Source: Bemisia tabaci (taxonomy: Eukaryota > Arthropoda > Insecta > Hemiptera > Aleyrodidae). From it: a stretch of 64,000 nucleotides of DNA. Under the pieces are notes generated by a model. It saw only the letters and a list, made by a program, of their open reading frames with translations. It was not told the DNA's origin and searched no databases. Of this stretch, positions 1 through 11,265 are shown piece after piece. The stretch covers positions 3,410,001 through 3,474,000 of the forward strand of contig NC_092801.1 of NCBI RefSeq assembly GCF_918797505.1. The letters run 5' to 3'. The position numbers and the translations under genes were made by a program. Positions within the stretch are counted from its first letter, which is position 1, and each line of letters starts with the position of its first letter.

Positions 1-750
1 GTCAGGGGATTTCATTTCAAGAAGTTGGGAAAAAGTCAGGGAATGATGAAATGAAATTCTGCTAGCCACCCTAAACTTTTACCATACCGCGGAAGAAGGG
101 CACGGAAGAATGGGGGGAGGGGGAGCACAGAACTTTTGTCAAGAAAAAAAGGCCTTTTTGCACCCCATTTTGGTGGAACTCAGGGATTTCGTTCAAATGT
201 GACCGAAAAGAAATTTAATGACGAGACAATCATCCAGTGAGAGTTTGAGCTTGCGTTCAAAGCTCGTTGCGGCAATACAGGGTTGCAAAGTTTACATTTT
301 CACGATTAAAAAATGCCAGTATTTGGAAGCTCCTCGGTTGAAAAATCACACTCCGTCGATCCTTTTTTATTTTCTGAGGCAGAGTAGCATCCCGCATCCG
401 GTGATGTTATTGTGCCTCCGAAAATAGAAATTGATCAACTTTTGATTTTCAAATCGAGGAACTTCAAAATAATAGCATTTTTCAATGGTGAAAATGTAAC
501 CTTTGCAACGCATCGCACTGACAAAACGAGCTTTGAATGTGATCTAAACCTTTCACTGAATGCTTGCTTCATCATGAAGTTTCATTCAGGTCTCGTTTGA
601 AAAAATCCCTCAGTTCCCCTGGTTGCCGCACTTTTTTAACAGATGCTTTACTTATTCTAATAAGTTGATCTCTGAAATTTTAACAAGTTCTTAGTGAGAT
701 ATTTTTTAAGGGAACATATGTTGTGGTGTTTCAGTTATTTTTAGCAGTAT
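1..750. other. No gene recognised (5' edge of window)
   Basis: AT-rich sequence with only short open frames that lack splice context or protein-like composition. I see no recognisable transposon ends in this stretch. It may belong to an intron or intergenic repeat that starts upstream of the window. Confidence 0.4.
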
Positions 751-920
751 TAGTGGCGAGGCGTGAATGATCGATTATTATCGATATTTGCCTATTTGAA
801 AATCGGCTAAGAATCGATTTTTAAGGTTCTCGTCGCGAACATCCTGTTCATCGATCCGCCTTCATAATGGGTTCATATGGCAGATCCATCGATTTATCGC
901 AAATCACGCCATGCCACTGA
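751..920 (+). mobile_element. hAT-type MITE, family 1 (diverged copy)
   Basis: About 170 bp with inverted ends close to CAGTGGCGTGGCGTG and CACGCCATGCCACTG and the internal ATCGAT-rich core shared by all family-1 copies at 1.9, 4.5, 16.7, 40.7 and 53 kb. It is more diverged than the others and its target duplication is no longer clear. It has no coding capacity and would need a transposase from elsewhere. Confidence 0.8.
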
Positions 921-941
921 TTTGAATCGGTTTAGAAAAAT

Positions 942-1453
942 CAATGGAGATGTTGCATGTGTGAGGAATTTGCGATTTGACTATTGATTCTTATGTAAAA
1001 GTTCGCGAGAAACATGATGGTGCCACTGGTTTTCTCTGAAATCAACTCCCAAGCTCAAAAAAAGCTCTCAAGTCGAGGCCAAAATGGAGGGGATACCCCA
1101 CGCTATCCTAAGAGTCCACCTCTACATCAAGACAATCTCTCCATGCAAAGATAGGGAGCAAATACATTGACAGGGTTGCCGTGATTTCAGTTTTAGAGTC
1201 CCCAAAGAAAGTGGCAGCCCTGTCAATGTATTTGCTCCCCAGCTTTGCATGGAGAGCTTGTTTTGATGTAGAGGTGGACTCTCAGGATAGCGTGGGGTAT
1301 CCCCTCCATTTTGGCCTCAACTTGAGTGCTTTTTTTGAGCTTGGGAGTTGATTTCAGAGAAAACCAGTGGCACCATCGTGTTTCTCGCGAACTTTTACAC
1401 AAGAATCAACAGTCAAATCGCAAATTCCGTACACATGCAACATCTCAGTTGGA
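942..1453. mobile_element. 512-bp foldback element, family 2, copy 1
   Basis: The two halves are inverted copies of each other: the arm TGGAGATGTTGCATGTG at the left end returns as its reverse complement at the right end, and the palindrome continues almost to the centre near 1200. A second copy of the same length lies at 30893-31404. There is no open frame of note. Confidence 0.85.
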
Positions 1454-1708
1454 TTGCATTTTGCAAAAAGGAACCACTAGCATTGCAATGATGCTAAGAT
1501 TGTGCAACTTCATCTTTTGCAATAAAATTGCGGAAATCGTGAAAAACTATGAAATTTAGATGGTAACTTTTGTCTTAAATTTACAGTTTTTAGCGAGTAA
1601 AATAGAAACTATCAATGGATAATCGGGGTTTTCCTCCAAGACAAAAGAAGTTGCACAATCTTAGCAACATTGCAATGCTAGTGGTTCCTTTTTGCAAAAT
1701 GCAATCCA
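1449..1708. mobile_element. Foldback MITE directly abutting family 2
   Basis: Inverted arms of about 60 bp (TTGGATTGCATTTTGC at the left, GCAAAATGCAATCCA at the right) enclose a non-palindromic core. The outer 16 bases resemble the ends of the 141-bp MITE family at 13.6, 23.9, 42.0 and 48.1 kb, so it may be a longer relative. It touches the right end of the 942-1453 element. Confidence 0.75.
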
Positions 1709-1940
1709 GTTATACTTTTGTTGTGCCATATTAACCTGTCAATTTCTCTTTCTTTCCTACGTTTCAGGTACTCATAAAGAAATCAGCGATCGACATTCGA
1801 ACATGCGGAAAAATCCGGTTGTCCTGTTGGAAAGACTCGATCCAATATTGGTGCGTTACCATTCAAAAACGTCGGAGTCTGCCTCGAGTTCATCCTCTTT
1901 CCAGCTGAAAACGGAGGTAGGATCTCGCATAATTTCCTTC

Positions 1941-2113
1941 CAGTGGCGTGGCGTGAATTGCGATTTATCGATTGTTATGCCATTTAAACCTATGGTAAAG
2001 AATCGATTATTAAGGTGTTCGCTGCGAACAGTCGAACACCCTGTTTATCGATCCTTTTCCATAGGTCTAAACGGCATTACAATCGATATATTGCAATTCA
2101 CGCCACGCCACTG
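1941..2113 (+). mobile_element. hAT-type MITE, family 1, with perfect 8-bp target duplication
   Basis: The element runs from CAGTGGCGTGGCGTG to its inverted copy and is flanked on both sides by TTTCCTTC. An 8-bp duplication together with CAGTG ends is the signature of hAT superfamily elements. The long open frame that crosses it (1692-2144) is an accident of the repeat. Confidence 0.9.
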
Positions 2114-2182
2114 TTTCCTTCCTTTATCGTCGTTTTATAGATAAAGGAACGTAACTTCACTCCAAGGTCACAAAAGTAACTC

Positions 2183-2464
2183 TAGCAGCGGGCCGATTAT
2201 TGAAACTTATAGACAAAGCTATAGACAAAGACGACAAAAGGGATTTGGAGGGATCCTATTGGTGGAAGCAGGTGGTGGCAATGGACATAGGAGGTAGGTA
2301 ATAGACTAACTAACGGCAACCCACGAGAGATCCTACAGTTAGTCTATCATTTTCCCCCTAGTCTATGAGAACCACCTATTTCAACCAATAGGATTGCTTT
2401 ATACCCCCTATGTCTTCTTTGTCTATCGCTTTGTCTATCAATTTCAATAATCGGCCCGCAGCTA
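2183..2464. mobile_element. Foldback element, family 3 (GCAGCGGGCCGATT ends), copy 1
   Basis: A palindrome of about 280 bp whose arms begin GCAGCGGGCCGATTATTGAAA and read back in reverse at the right end. The arms carry repeated TAGACAAAG motifs. A related full copy is at 33667-33937 and a partial one at 3010-3190. It has no coding potential. Confidence 0.8.
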
Positions 2465-3009
2465 ACTCTTTCAAAAGAATATAAGCCAAATAATTTTTGT
2501 CCGGAATGTAGATGATTTTTGAACCCTATCAGAGGCTGAATCAGTGAGATTTTCAGCTCCAAACGCTCGATATTTTTCTTTTAATTATTCGATTTTCGAG
2601 TGAATTCGACAACTTCGAAGTACATTTTCGTTCTTTTGTCCGAGAGACAATGATATACGTGACCGTCCATGGGACGAGAGCGAGAATTTCGAAGTTGAGA
2701 TTTTGGGACATCTCCTCAGGGTTGTTTCTCAAACAAAACATTTCAGGCCAAACTTTAGTTTCGATGGTTTCCAGTTTGAAACCCAAACGTGGAGTTTTGA
2801 TAAAAAGGGTCTCTTTGAGTTTCAACTTTCCATTTTCGATTTTCGAAACTGTCGACCTCTAGTTCATTTTTCCACTCTTGGACAGCTTAAAATTACTCTC
2901 GACCGCTCATAACTTACTCTTTGGGATGCAGTAGTCACTTTCCAATCAAAAACTCGAATTCCAAACTGTCGATTTCTTTTTACAAAAATAAACGGACCGA
3001 AAAATGTGC
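2465..3009. other. Unassigned sequence
   Basis: No gene or transposon ends recognised. Overlapping short frames on both strands are not protein-like. Confidence 0.4.
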
Positions 3010-3190
3010 CCTGCAGGATGATTATTCAAATTGATGGACGAAGGAGACGTAGGAAGTATGAAGCTATCCTATTGGTTGTAATGGGTGGTTCCTATAGACT
3101 AAGGGGGGAAATGATGGACTAACTATCGGGTCTCTCGTGGGATGCCGTTAATCAGTCTATTACCTGTTCCTGTTTGTCCATTGCAATCTC
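3010..3190 (-). mobile_element. Partial copy of foldback family 3
   Basis: Matches one arm and part of the centre of the 2183-2464 element in the opposite orientation, including the segments around CTATCCTATTGGTTG and GGGTCTCTCGTGGGATGCCG. One end is missing. Confidence 0.65.
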
Positions 3191-3199
3191 CCGCTTTTG

Positions 3200-3815
3200 C
3201 AGTGGTGAATGCATAGCTGAAGTGCGCTTCAGCTAGAATTGTACTTAGCGAATGGGTGGTTTTTAAAGGAGGATTATAATTATACAAGTGGTTAGAAATG
3301 GAAACAAAATAATATGAACTATGCAAAACGATTATTCCGATAACGGAATTTGGATGTTTTGAAAACCTCTTCAAATGCGGCGTGATACCTTACGCATTCC
3401 GGAGAGTTCAAATAGTTGTATCATTGCGCCGTAAGAATGTTACGGAAGATTTAAATGGAGATAGCCTCCATGCACGCTGGGCTTGTCGATTTCCTGAGAA
3501 ATTTTCGCAGTGGTGAATGCATAGCTGAAGTGCGCTTCAGCTAGAATTGTATTTACAAATGGGTGGTTTTGCTGCGAGGATTAAAAATAAACGAGTGGTA
3601 CGGAATATAATAAAAGAATATGAACTATGCAAAACGATAATCCGGGTATCGGAGCTTGGCTGTTTTGAAAACGCCTTCAAATGCGGCGTGATACCTCACG
3701 CATTCTGGAGAGTTCAAATAGTTGTATTATTGCGCCGTATGAATGTGACGGAAGATTTAAATGGAACTAGCCTTCATGCAGGCTCGCCACATCCCTTCTC
3801 GAGCCCTGGTACCAA
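3200..3815 (+). repeat. Two-unit direct tandem repeat, 308-bp period
   Basis: The motif CAGTGGTGAATGCATAGC starts at 3200 and again at 3508, and the following roughly 270 bp align with point differences (for example CAAATGCGGCGTGATACC in both). Related diverged sequence is at about 4990-5205 and 25660-25810, so this is a dispersed repeat that was locally duplicated. Confidence 0.75.
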
Positions 3816-4508
3816 TTTTATGGTCCGAGCCCAAAGCACGGCGGCGGCGGGGGGGGGGGGGTCCGAGGGGCATCCCTCGAGAAATTTTAGAATTTATACG
3901 ACTAATCGGACGCATTTTGAAGCTTCCATGAAGAATGATTCCATCAATTTCTGCGGAATAATTATGTTCTCTTTTTTTTTCCTACTATCAGCACAAAATA
4001 CTTGCGAATTGTTGCATTCAAAACATCTGGAAAACTTTTATTTTTTTGGGGGGGGGGGGCATATGATACTATTTTCAGTTCTAAGAGGGCCAGGCCCCCC
4101 TGGACTCCCCCCTCGTTTCTTTATGGCAAGTGAATTGTCGTAAGGAAATTTTAAGTACTTATTGTTATGAAAGCGAATGTTACTGCGCCTCAGCCGCTAT
4201 TATTGACTTCTTGATTGCCACATTTGAAGCTTCAAATCATTAAAATAATGGAGAAGCTGTCATTGACTAGATAAAATAAACATCAGGAACGCTTTTGGAA
4301 TTACAATTTTGAATGCGCGCCAGAGAAATAGCTGAAAGATTAATTAAAATTGATATTCAAATCTGGAACTCTGGAGAATTTAATTCTTTTCCCCCAGAAA
4401 ATCCCGGGGCAGTGGGGGAAATTTTCGGTCTCTCATCAGGGAACGAGCTCCTAAAAATCAGGGGAGATCAGGGAAAAGTTAGGGGACGAGCCTGGTAAAA
4501 AATTCTTG
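3816..4508. other. Unassigned sequence with two G-runs
   Basis: Contains G homopolymers near 3850 and 4050 and no recognisable gene or transposon end. Confidence 0.35.
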
Positions 4509-4672
4509 CAGTGGCGTGGCGTGAAGGATCGATTATCGATATATCGCCATTTGAAGCTATGGTAAAGAATCGATCACTAAGGTGTCCATTGCGAACGCCC
4601 TGCTTATCGATCCTTTTCCATAGGTTTGAATGGCGTATCAATCGATATATCGCAAAGCACGCCACGCCGCTG
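4509..4672 (+). mobile_element. hAT-type MITE, family 1, perfect 8-bp target duplication
   Basis: 164 bp from CAGTGGCGTGGCGTG to GCCACGCCGCTG, flanked on both sides by AATTCTTG. With the 1941-2113 copy this fixes the 8-bp target size for the family. Confidence 0.9.
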
Positions 4673-5205
4673 AATTCTTGAAACCTCTAAGTCTCGAAGT
4701 CAAGGATCCGAAGAAATTTTTGTCTGAATCCGAAGTGCAGAAAGTTCCTAGCTCTACACTTTCACCAGCAAAATAAAAAAAAACCATACGCACCAATAAG
4801 ACAAGACAATCATCCACTCCGACCATGCAATATGGCGCATATCGATATCTTATTTGGCTGCTTTAAACTTTCATTGATCGGCCTGCTGGGAAGAATTTCG
4901 ATCCAGTCAGGTCGTAAATGTGTGTGGAAAGCTTAACTAGAACAAAATCACATCCGAGGAAATTACGCACTCATTATCAACTGGAACGAAAGCTACAAAC
5001 AAAATGAAAACAAGGAGATGTGCGCATAACTGTTGCACTAACTCGTGAGATCAGTCATTCCACCATTTTTTGCGGCACGAGAATCCCGTTTTCGAAAGTT
5101 GGCAGTTTCGAAAACGCCTTCAATTGTGGCGTGATACCTCACGCATTTCGCAGAGTAAGAATAGTCGTATCGTTGCGCCTTAGCAGTGCGATGGGAGATT
5201 ATTAT
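4673..5205. other. Unassigned sequence, with a dispersed repeat in its right half
   Basis: From about 4990 the sequence resembles the 3200-3815 repeat (GGCGTGATACCTCACGC). No gene seen. Confidence 0.4.
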
Positions 5206-5450
5206 TCTGCCGTGCTAAGGAAAACCGTCGCATGAACCTTCAGTCGTTGCCAAATTTCCTTTGATAAAACAAGAATCCCCTGGTAAACTTATGAATTTTT
5301 TTCCTCCAATTTTTTTTCGTAATTTCGCCTGGAGTTCCTGAAAATTTCAAGGAAAAATATTCATAACTTTCCGCAAAAATACACATTTTATCCAAGGAAA
5401 TTTGGCAACTCTCGAATGTCCATATGGCGTTCTTCCTTAGAAAGGCAGTA
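5206..5450 (+). mobile_element. MITE, family 4 (CTGCCGTGCTAAGG ends), copy 1
   Basis: About 245 bp beginning CTGCCGTGCTAAGGAAAA and ending with the inverted CTTAGAAAGGCAG. The interior is an imperfect palindrome containing TTGCCAAATTTCC and its complement. Other copies are at 32765-33020, 39884-40144 and 57943-58205. Confidence 0.8.
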
Positions 5451-6029
5451 TTGAAGTAGCCTCCACGCTGGCCTTTTCGGTTTTCCTTTTCCGCCATTGC
5501 AGTTTTGACCGCATGGTTTGAGTGTGTTCAAGCTAGGATCGTATGTAGCTAATCGATAGTTTTTATGGATGAATTAAAAGTAAACAAGTGGTAAGAGAGA
5601 TAATTAAATAATAGGAACTCAAATCAACAATTAACTCGAAGATACCGAACAAGTACTGCATTTTTTCTGCCTATGAGGTACTGAAATTTTTGAAAGGCAC
5701 CGAAGAAGTACTGTAAAATTACTTACTTTTTGCCAGCCAGTTTTAGTAGACACCCTACTTAAGATGAGGATTTCTGGGACATAAATGGTAAAACGAACGG
5801 ACTTGCAAACGTCTATTGATACACGTTTCACACAATCATGTGATATTCTTACTTAAAGAGCACGATTTCTACTTGAAGTGCCTTGAAATCCCCGCGACCC
5901 TTAACACTTAGCCGCTTTACGCTTTAGTTACCCAGTCAATCCGAACCAATATTGTTGTTTTTTTTTTTTTTGTTTTTTTTTTTTTTTTTTTTTTTTTTAA
6001 TACCGTTAGGGGCCTACACAAGTTAAAGT
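5451..6029. repeat. Unassigned sequence ending in a T-rich tract
   Basis: No gene recognised. Positions 5957-5998 are almost entirely T, possibly the tail of a degraded retroposon on the minus strand, but no body could be identified. Confidence 0.4.
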
Positions 6030-6170
6030 TCCTTGAAAACACAAAGATAATTTTTGGTAAAACCACACTCACTTGCGTAAAAAATTGTTTTTAAAATAAC
6101 GGGACACGTTTCAATTTTTTACGCAAATGAGTGTGGTCTTACCAAAAATTGTCTTTGTGTTTTTAAACAA
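6030..6170. mobile_element. Small foldback element
   Basis: Inverted arms of roughly 55 bp, from AACACAAAGATAATTTTTGG on the left to CCAAAAATTGTCTTTGTG on the right, around a short centre. Confidence 0.7.
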
Positions 6171-6625
6171 TATTGTGTTACCATACAGAAAATGAAGATT
6201 ATATTTTGAGAAATTTGAGAAAGAAAAAAGTGTGTCCTGAAGTGTCTCTATTTTCACGCGATAGACTAATCTTTGCCTCAGAGTTTGGTCGATGGCCCTC
6301 TAGATCCAAATCCAATTTTGGGACCCGAAAATGAACATTTCACACGCAGTTTCGAGCCATCCTTCCATAATTACGTCCTAAAACTGAAGCATAGTTTCCT
6401 ACGAAAAAAATGCTCTCGTTCACGCTGTGACACTTTGTAAGTGCCACTTTACTTGGCAATGCCACCAATGGTGAGATAGACTACACACCTTATACATCTG
6501 CGCGCTCTCTTCAGCCTTTCAGGCGCGTGTCCGGTTCGAAAACGACGAAAATCAAGCCGCCTTCTCACAGAGCGTGGGTTGTGCGAATTTGGTCTCGCGG
6601 CTTATCACCTGTGGGTTTGAGTGTT
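6171..6625. other. Unassigned sequence
   Basis: No recognisable feature. Confidence 0.35.
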
Positions 6626-6770
6626 GCACAATGGATCGAGTCAATGGGAAAGCTCGGACCAAACTTGGAAACTTTAAAAGCTCATAACACCGTTTATACA
6701 AAACTTGGAGATTTTAAAAGTTGTTTCATTGGGTTCCGCGTAAAATTTACTCGAAAAATAAAATATTCTT
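6626..6770 (+). mobile_element. Partial MITE, family 5
   Basis: Resembles one half of the elements at 14767-15009 and 40469-40712: it opens with GCACAATGGATCGAGTCAAT and contains the AACTTTAAAAGCTC and TTCATTGGGTT segments, but the second terminal repeat is missing. Confidence 0.55.
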
Positions 6771-7124
6771 TTTTTTTTCAAAGGAAAATTTGATTACTCC
6801 AGTCTTCCTGGTGCATTAAGATTATAAACAGTATGTAACCAAAATTCATGCTTTAAACGTAACAATAAAATAAAACTTTCAAATTTGTATTGTTTAATTT
6901 CCGTCTTCCGGTCTTCTGTCTAAGATAAATCAATAATAAATTATTTACTTCGGATGCGAAAAATCTCGCTGAACCGAAACTGTTACTGTTTGAAAGAGAA
7001 AAATATCGGGTATATTTCAAAAAGATGTACCCTACTTCAAATCCTTGCTCCTTTTGAGAGCTTTCGCCATTTAGATTTTTCCATTCCTCCTACCGGTAAT
7101 TTAAACAAGGACATAAAAACATCG
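6771..7124 (+). promoter_or_regulatory. Upstream region of the first zinc-finger gene
   Basis: About 350 bp of AT-rich sequence directly ahead of the first coding exon. The last 40 bases, including ACATCGATGG around the ATG, are shared with the two paralogous first exons at 12.76 and 17.43 kb, so the promoter or 5' untranslated region lies here. No TATA box or initiator could be assigned with confidence. Confidence 0.35.
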
Positions 7125-9801
7125 ATGGCTGAAGCTAATTTTCCTTGGGTATGTTTTTTGTAAAGAGTGACGCCTACACAACATTTTGTGCCGCTGAGGT
7201 TTACCAGGCAATATATAACAGCCGCGTATTGTTTTGTTTCAGGGAGGATCAGGTGTAGATCATGGATCCGTCCACAATCATATCCCAGAAAACGACGGAA
7301 TTGACAACAAAAATACAGGCAGAATGTCTGTAAGCGTCCCAGAATTGTCGTTACAAAAAGAACAAAAAGTGTCCAAAATGAAGGCCGTAGATACCGTCAC
7401 TTCAAACAAGGATACAAACAAGCTTCATCTTAAAACTACAAATAAATCTGCCTCAAGGAACAGTCTCAATCCTCCCAATAATACGATTTCGTCATCTCTT
7501 CGGGGGCATGTAAAAGATGGACATAACAAAGATGAAACATTCTCCTGTGATATGCGGTCGGAGACTTTTAATTCCATCAACTCTCTCAAAGAGCATCTTA
7601 GAATCTTGCACAACAACGAGCAGCACATGTTCTTACGTAACCAGTGTCCCTCTACTCTTAAAGAGAAGGATATTTTATACAAGGACAATTCTCACATCCA
7701 CAGCAACGATCCGAACTTCGCGTGCACTCAGTGTTCCCGTAAATTTGAATTGAAAAAAGACTTACAAATACACGAAGAGAGCGTCCACAATAATGAACGA
7801 CCCTTCCCGTGTGGTCAATGCTCGAAAACATTTAAATTTAGTTCTGCACTGCGGGTCCATGCCCGGTGCGTCCACAGGGAAATTCGACCATTCTCATGCG
7901 ATCAATGTGGAAGAAAATTCAAATTAAAGGGTAATTTAAAAAGGCATGTACTAGTTGTGCACGATGGTTCTCGCCCCTTTTCGTTTGATCATTCCTTATT
8001 AACATGGAAAACAAAGAGTCAACTTAAAACACATCTAAAGTGCGTACATAGTGCCGATCGACCCTTCTCCTGCGATCATTGCTCACGCAAATTCAATTTG
8101 AAGGGTAATTTGAATAAGCATGTATTATTAGCGCACAGTGAAGAACGGCCCTTTTCTTGTGGCCAGTGCTCAAAATCATTTAAATCAAAGGATCACCTTA
8201 GAAAGCATCTAAAGCGCGTGCACAGCGCCGATCGACCCTTCTCCTGCGATCAGTGCTCACGCAAATTCAGTTTCAAGGACACATTGAAGGTCCACGTATC
8301 AACAGTGCACAGTGAAAACCGGCCCTTCTCTTGTGGCCAGTGCTCAAAAGCATTTAAATCAAAGGCTCACCTTACAAAGCATCTAAAGTGCATGCACAGC
8401 GCCGATCGACCCTTCTCCTGCGATCAGTGCTCACGCACATTCAGTTTCAAGGACACATTGCAGGTCCACGTATCAACAGTGCACAGTGAAAACCGGCCCT
8501 TCTCCTGCAATCAGTGCTCACGCACATTCAGTTTGAAACATGCTTTAAATAATCATGTTTTAACAGTGCACAGTGAAAACCGGCCCTTCTCTTGTAGCCA
8601 GTGTTCAAAAGCATTTAAATTAAAGATGGACCTTACAAAGCATCTAAAGTGCGTGCACAGCGCCGATCGACCCTTCTCCTGCGATCAGTGCTCACGCACA
8701 TTCAGTTCCAAGCGCACATTGAAGGTCCACGTATCAACAGTGCACAGTAAAAACCGGCCGTTCTCTTGTGGCCAGTGCTCAAAAGCATTTAAATCAAAGG
8801 CTCACCTTACATTGCATCTAAAGTGCGTGCACAGCGCCGATCGACCCTTCTCCTGCGATCAGTGCTCACGCACATTTAGTTTGAAACATGCTTTAAATTA
8901 TCATGTTTTAACAGTGCACAGTGAAAACCGGCCCTTCTCTTGTAGCCAGTGCTCAAAAGCATTTAAATCAAAGGCTCACCTTACATTGCATCTAAAGTGC
9001 GTGCACAGCGCCGATCGACCCTTCTCCTGCGATCAGTGCTCACGCACATTCAGTTCCAAGGGCACATTGAAGGTCCACGTATCAAAAGTGCACAGTGAAA
9101 TCCGGCCCTTCTCCTGCGATCAGTGCTCACGCACATTCAGTTTGAAACATGCTTTAAATAATCATGTTTTAACAGTGCACAGTGAAAACCGGCCCTTCTC
9201 TTGTAGCCAGTGTTCAAAAGCATTTAAATCAAAGAGTGACCTTACAAAGCATCTAAAGTGCGTGCACAGCGCCGATCGACCCTTCTCCTGCGATCAGTGC
9301 TCACGCACATTCAGTTTGAAACATGCTTTAAATAATCATGTTTTAACAGTGCACAGTGAAAACCGGCCCTTCTCTTGTAGCCAGTGTTCAAAAGCATTTA
9401 AATCAAAGAGCGACCTTACAAAGCATCTAAAGTGCGTGCACAGCGCCGATCGACCCTTCTCCTGCGATCAGTGCTCACGCACATTCAGTTTGAAACATGC
9501 TTTAAATAATCATGTTTTAACAGTGCACAGTGAAAACCGGCCCTTCTCTTGTAGCCAGTGCTCAAAATCATTTAAATCAAAGAAGCACCTTACAAAGCAT
9601 CTAAAGTGCGTACACAGCGCCAATCGACCCTTCTCCTGCGATCAGTGCTCACGCACATTCAGTTTGAAACATTCTTTAAATAATCATGTTTTAACAGTGC
9701 ACAGTGAAAACCGGCCCTTCTCTTGTAGCCAGTGTTCAAAAGCATTTAAATCAAAGAGCCACCTTACAAAGCATCTAAAGTGCGTACACAGCGCCGATTG
9801 A
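7125..9801 (+). CDS. Multi-C2H2 zinc-finger protein, two exons (7125-7148, 7243-9801)
   Basis: A probable nuclear DNA-binding protein of about 860 residues. The start is the ATG at 7125 (MAEANFPW), followed by a 94-bp GT-AG intron (GTATGT at 7149, TTTCAG ending at 7242) that joins in phase to GGSGVDHGS; the two paralogues keep this arrangement. Residues up to about 105 are hydrophilic and unstructured-looking. Two vestigial fingers follow, then 24 finger positions of C-x2-C-x12-H-x4-H with a 29-residue period and SENRPFS or SADRPFS linkers, the insect counterpart of TGEKPY. Finger 4 has lost both cysteines, so about 23 can bind zinc. Fingers alternate two types, CDQCSRTFSLKHALNNH and CSQCSKAFKSKSDLTKH, and vary mostly at helix positions 2 and 3, which contact bases. 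The frame stops where CGA has become TGA inside a linker; degraded fingers follow. No partner domain such as KRAB, BTB or ZAD is visible. Confidence 0.85.
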
Positions 9802-10210
9802 CCCTTCTCCTGCGATCAGTGCTCACGCACATTCAGTTTGAAACATCATTTAAATAATCATGTATTAATAGTGCACACTGAAAAACGTTCCTCCTCATGT
9901 GGCCAGTAGTCAAAATCATTTAAATCAAAGAGTGACCTTACAAGACATCTAAAGTGCGTTCACAGCGCCGATTTACCTCCTCTTGTGACTAATGCTTGGG
10001 CGGATTCAAGGTAAAAAGTCTTTTGAACTTGCATCTGGAGTGAGTTCATAGTATTGATCAATTTTTCTTGTGCAAGCCGTGTTCCTCTACTTTTGCATCA
10101 AATTTTTTATGAAGATGTCTTATTCATAATGTCCACAACGAGAATCAGAGCTTCGCTTGCAGTCAGTGCATGAGCAAATTTAAAACGAAAGGAGCTATGG
10201 TCTTTTTGGC
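9802..10210 (+). pseudogene. Decayed C-terminal fingers of the zinc-finger gene
   Basis: Directly after the TGA at 9799-9801 the same frame continues with a complete finger (CDQCSRTFSLKHHLNNH), then one whose second cysteine codon region is broken by TAG, then progressively worse finger sequence. Near 10140 a segment reading NENQSFACSQCMSKF in one frame is matched by the end of the second zinc-finger gene (HNVQKENQK at about 23070). This shows the ancestral gene ended with these fingers and lost them by a nonsense mutation. Confidence 0.75.
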
Positions 10211-10329
10211 AGTCAGTACCTTCAAACCTGAGAAATTGACTCTGGGACGGAGTTAATGGGAGTTGCAGAGAATGAGCTACAGATCAGGGGCAGATCATGG
10301 GCTGCACGGATTATAAATACGTGGAAGTG

Positions 10330-10860
10330 CCGTTTTTCCAGGATGGAAGGATGGATCAAGCTATCTTGGATATAAATTCCTTAGAAGGAAGGCTATAGCG
10401 ATGTTAAATGGTATATTCTGGGAGCAGCGGATTTCCAAAGAAAACAAGAGGAGAATTTACATTGGTGCAGTTAAAATTTTAATAACGCACGTATGTAAAG
10501 TTTGACAGCTTTAGGAACGGACACAGGGTACGTTAAGAGCAACGGAGATGGATTTCTGGAGGAGATCGGCAGGAATTTCCAAGAGAGATCGGGTCCGTAA
10601 TGATAGAATGCGTCAGACCTTGGAAGTCGAAAATGACATCGTTGTTCGACGTCATGTTAAACAGCTGGTTCGGTACGGCCCTGTTAATTGTATGACGGAA
10701 GAGAGGCTGCCAAAAAAGATGCCTGATTGGGTTCCTCCTGGGAGGAGACGAAGGGGACGCCAAGTAGAAGGGTGCGACAGGAGGTTTTAGACGAAATGAG
10801 GGAATGTGGCGGTTAGGTGTCGCAGAGCGCCAGAGAGCGCTGTGAAAGCGACCCTTATGT
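10330..10860 (+). pseudogene. Non-LTR reverse transcriptase remnant, C-terminal part
   Basis: Broken frames read AIAMLNGIFWEQRISKENKRR, then MDFWRRSAGISKRDRVRND, KQLVRYGPVN, ERLPKKMPDWVPPGRRRRGR and finally LGVAERQRAL. This order is the familiar carboxy-terminal region of the endonuclease-reverse transcriptase proteins that are abundant in insect genomes. At least two frameshifts and the absence of the palm and endonuclease domains make it inactive. Shorter relatives are at 15.83 and 24.39 kb. Confidence 0.8.
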
Positions 10861-10979
10861 CCTTAGGAGCTATGGTCGCTCATATCAAGCGAGCTCACAG
10901 CTACGAACGATAATGCCAAGCATATAATAATCACTTGAATGTATTAGAATGAAGAGAAAAGGAGGATTCATTTATTAAT

Positions 10980-11265
10980 CTGCAATTTATTACCGCTAAC
11001 CGTGAAACGCGCGATTATGGTCTGCTTTACCCTCAAGGATCTCTGCTCTCAGATTTACTATCCAACAGTCACAGGAATACAAACCTACTAATCTATCATG
11101 ATCCCAATGTCACCAAAAAAATCTTGAAATGTTTTCCCTCCGTTAAGTTAAGAATCTAAGTTTTTGTAATTTCACTCACACTTTATACTTTCTGTAAAGA
11201 CAATAGTAACCTGAGATACTGAATGTCTCCTATAAAATTAACCACTTAACTAACTAATAATAATG
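10980..11265 (+). pseudogene. Non-LTR retrotransposon 3' end
   Basis: In broken frames the sequence reads KDLCSQIYYPTV and then HRNTNLLIYHDPNVTKKILK up to a TAA at 11157-11159. It continues into the same 3' untranslated region and a CTAA-rich tail as the minus-strand copy at 12.15-12.53 kb, so both derive from one jockey/I-like family. Confidence 0.6.

Noticed and set aside
1692..2144. 150-codon plus-strand frame
   Set aside because: It starts inside one foldback element, crosses a family-1 MITE with a clear target duplication, and has no known domain.
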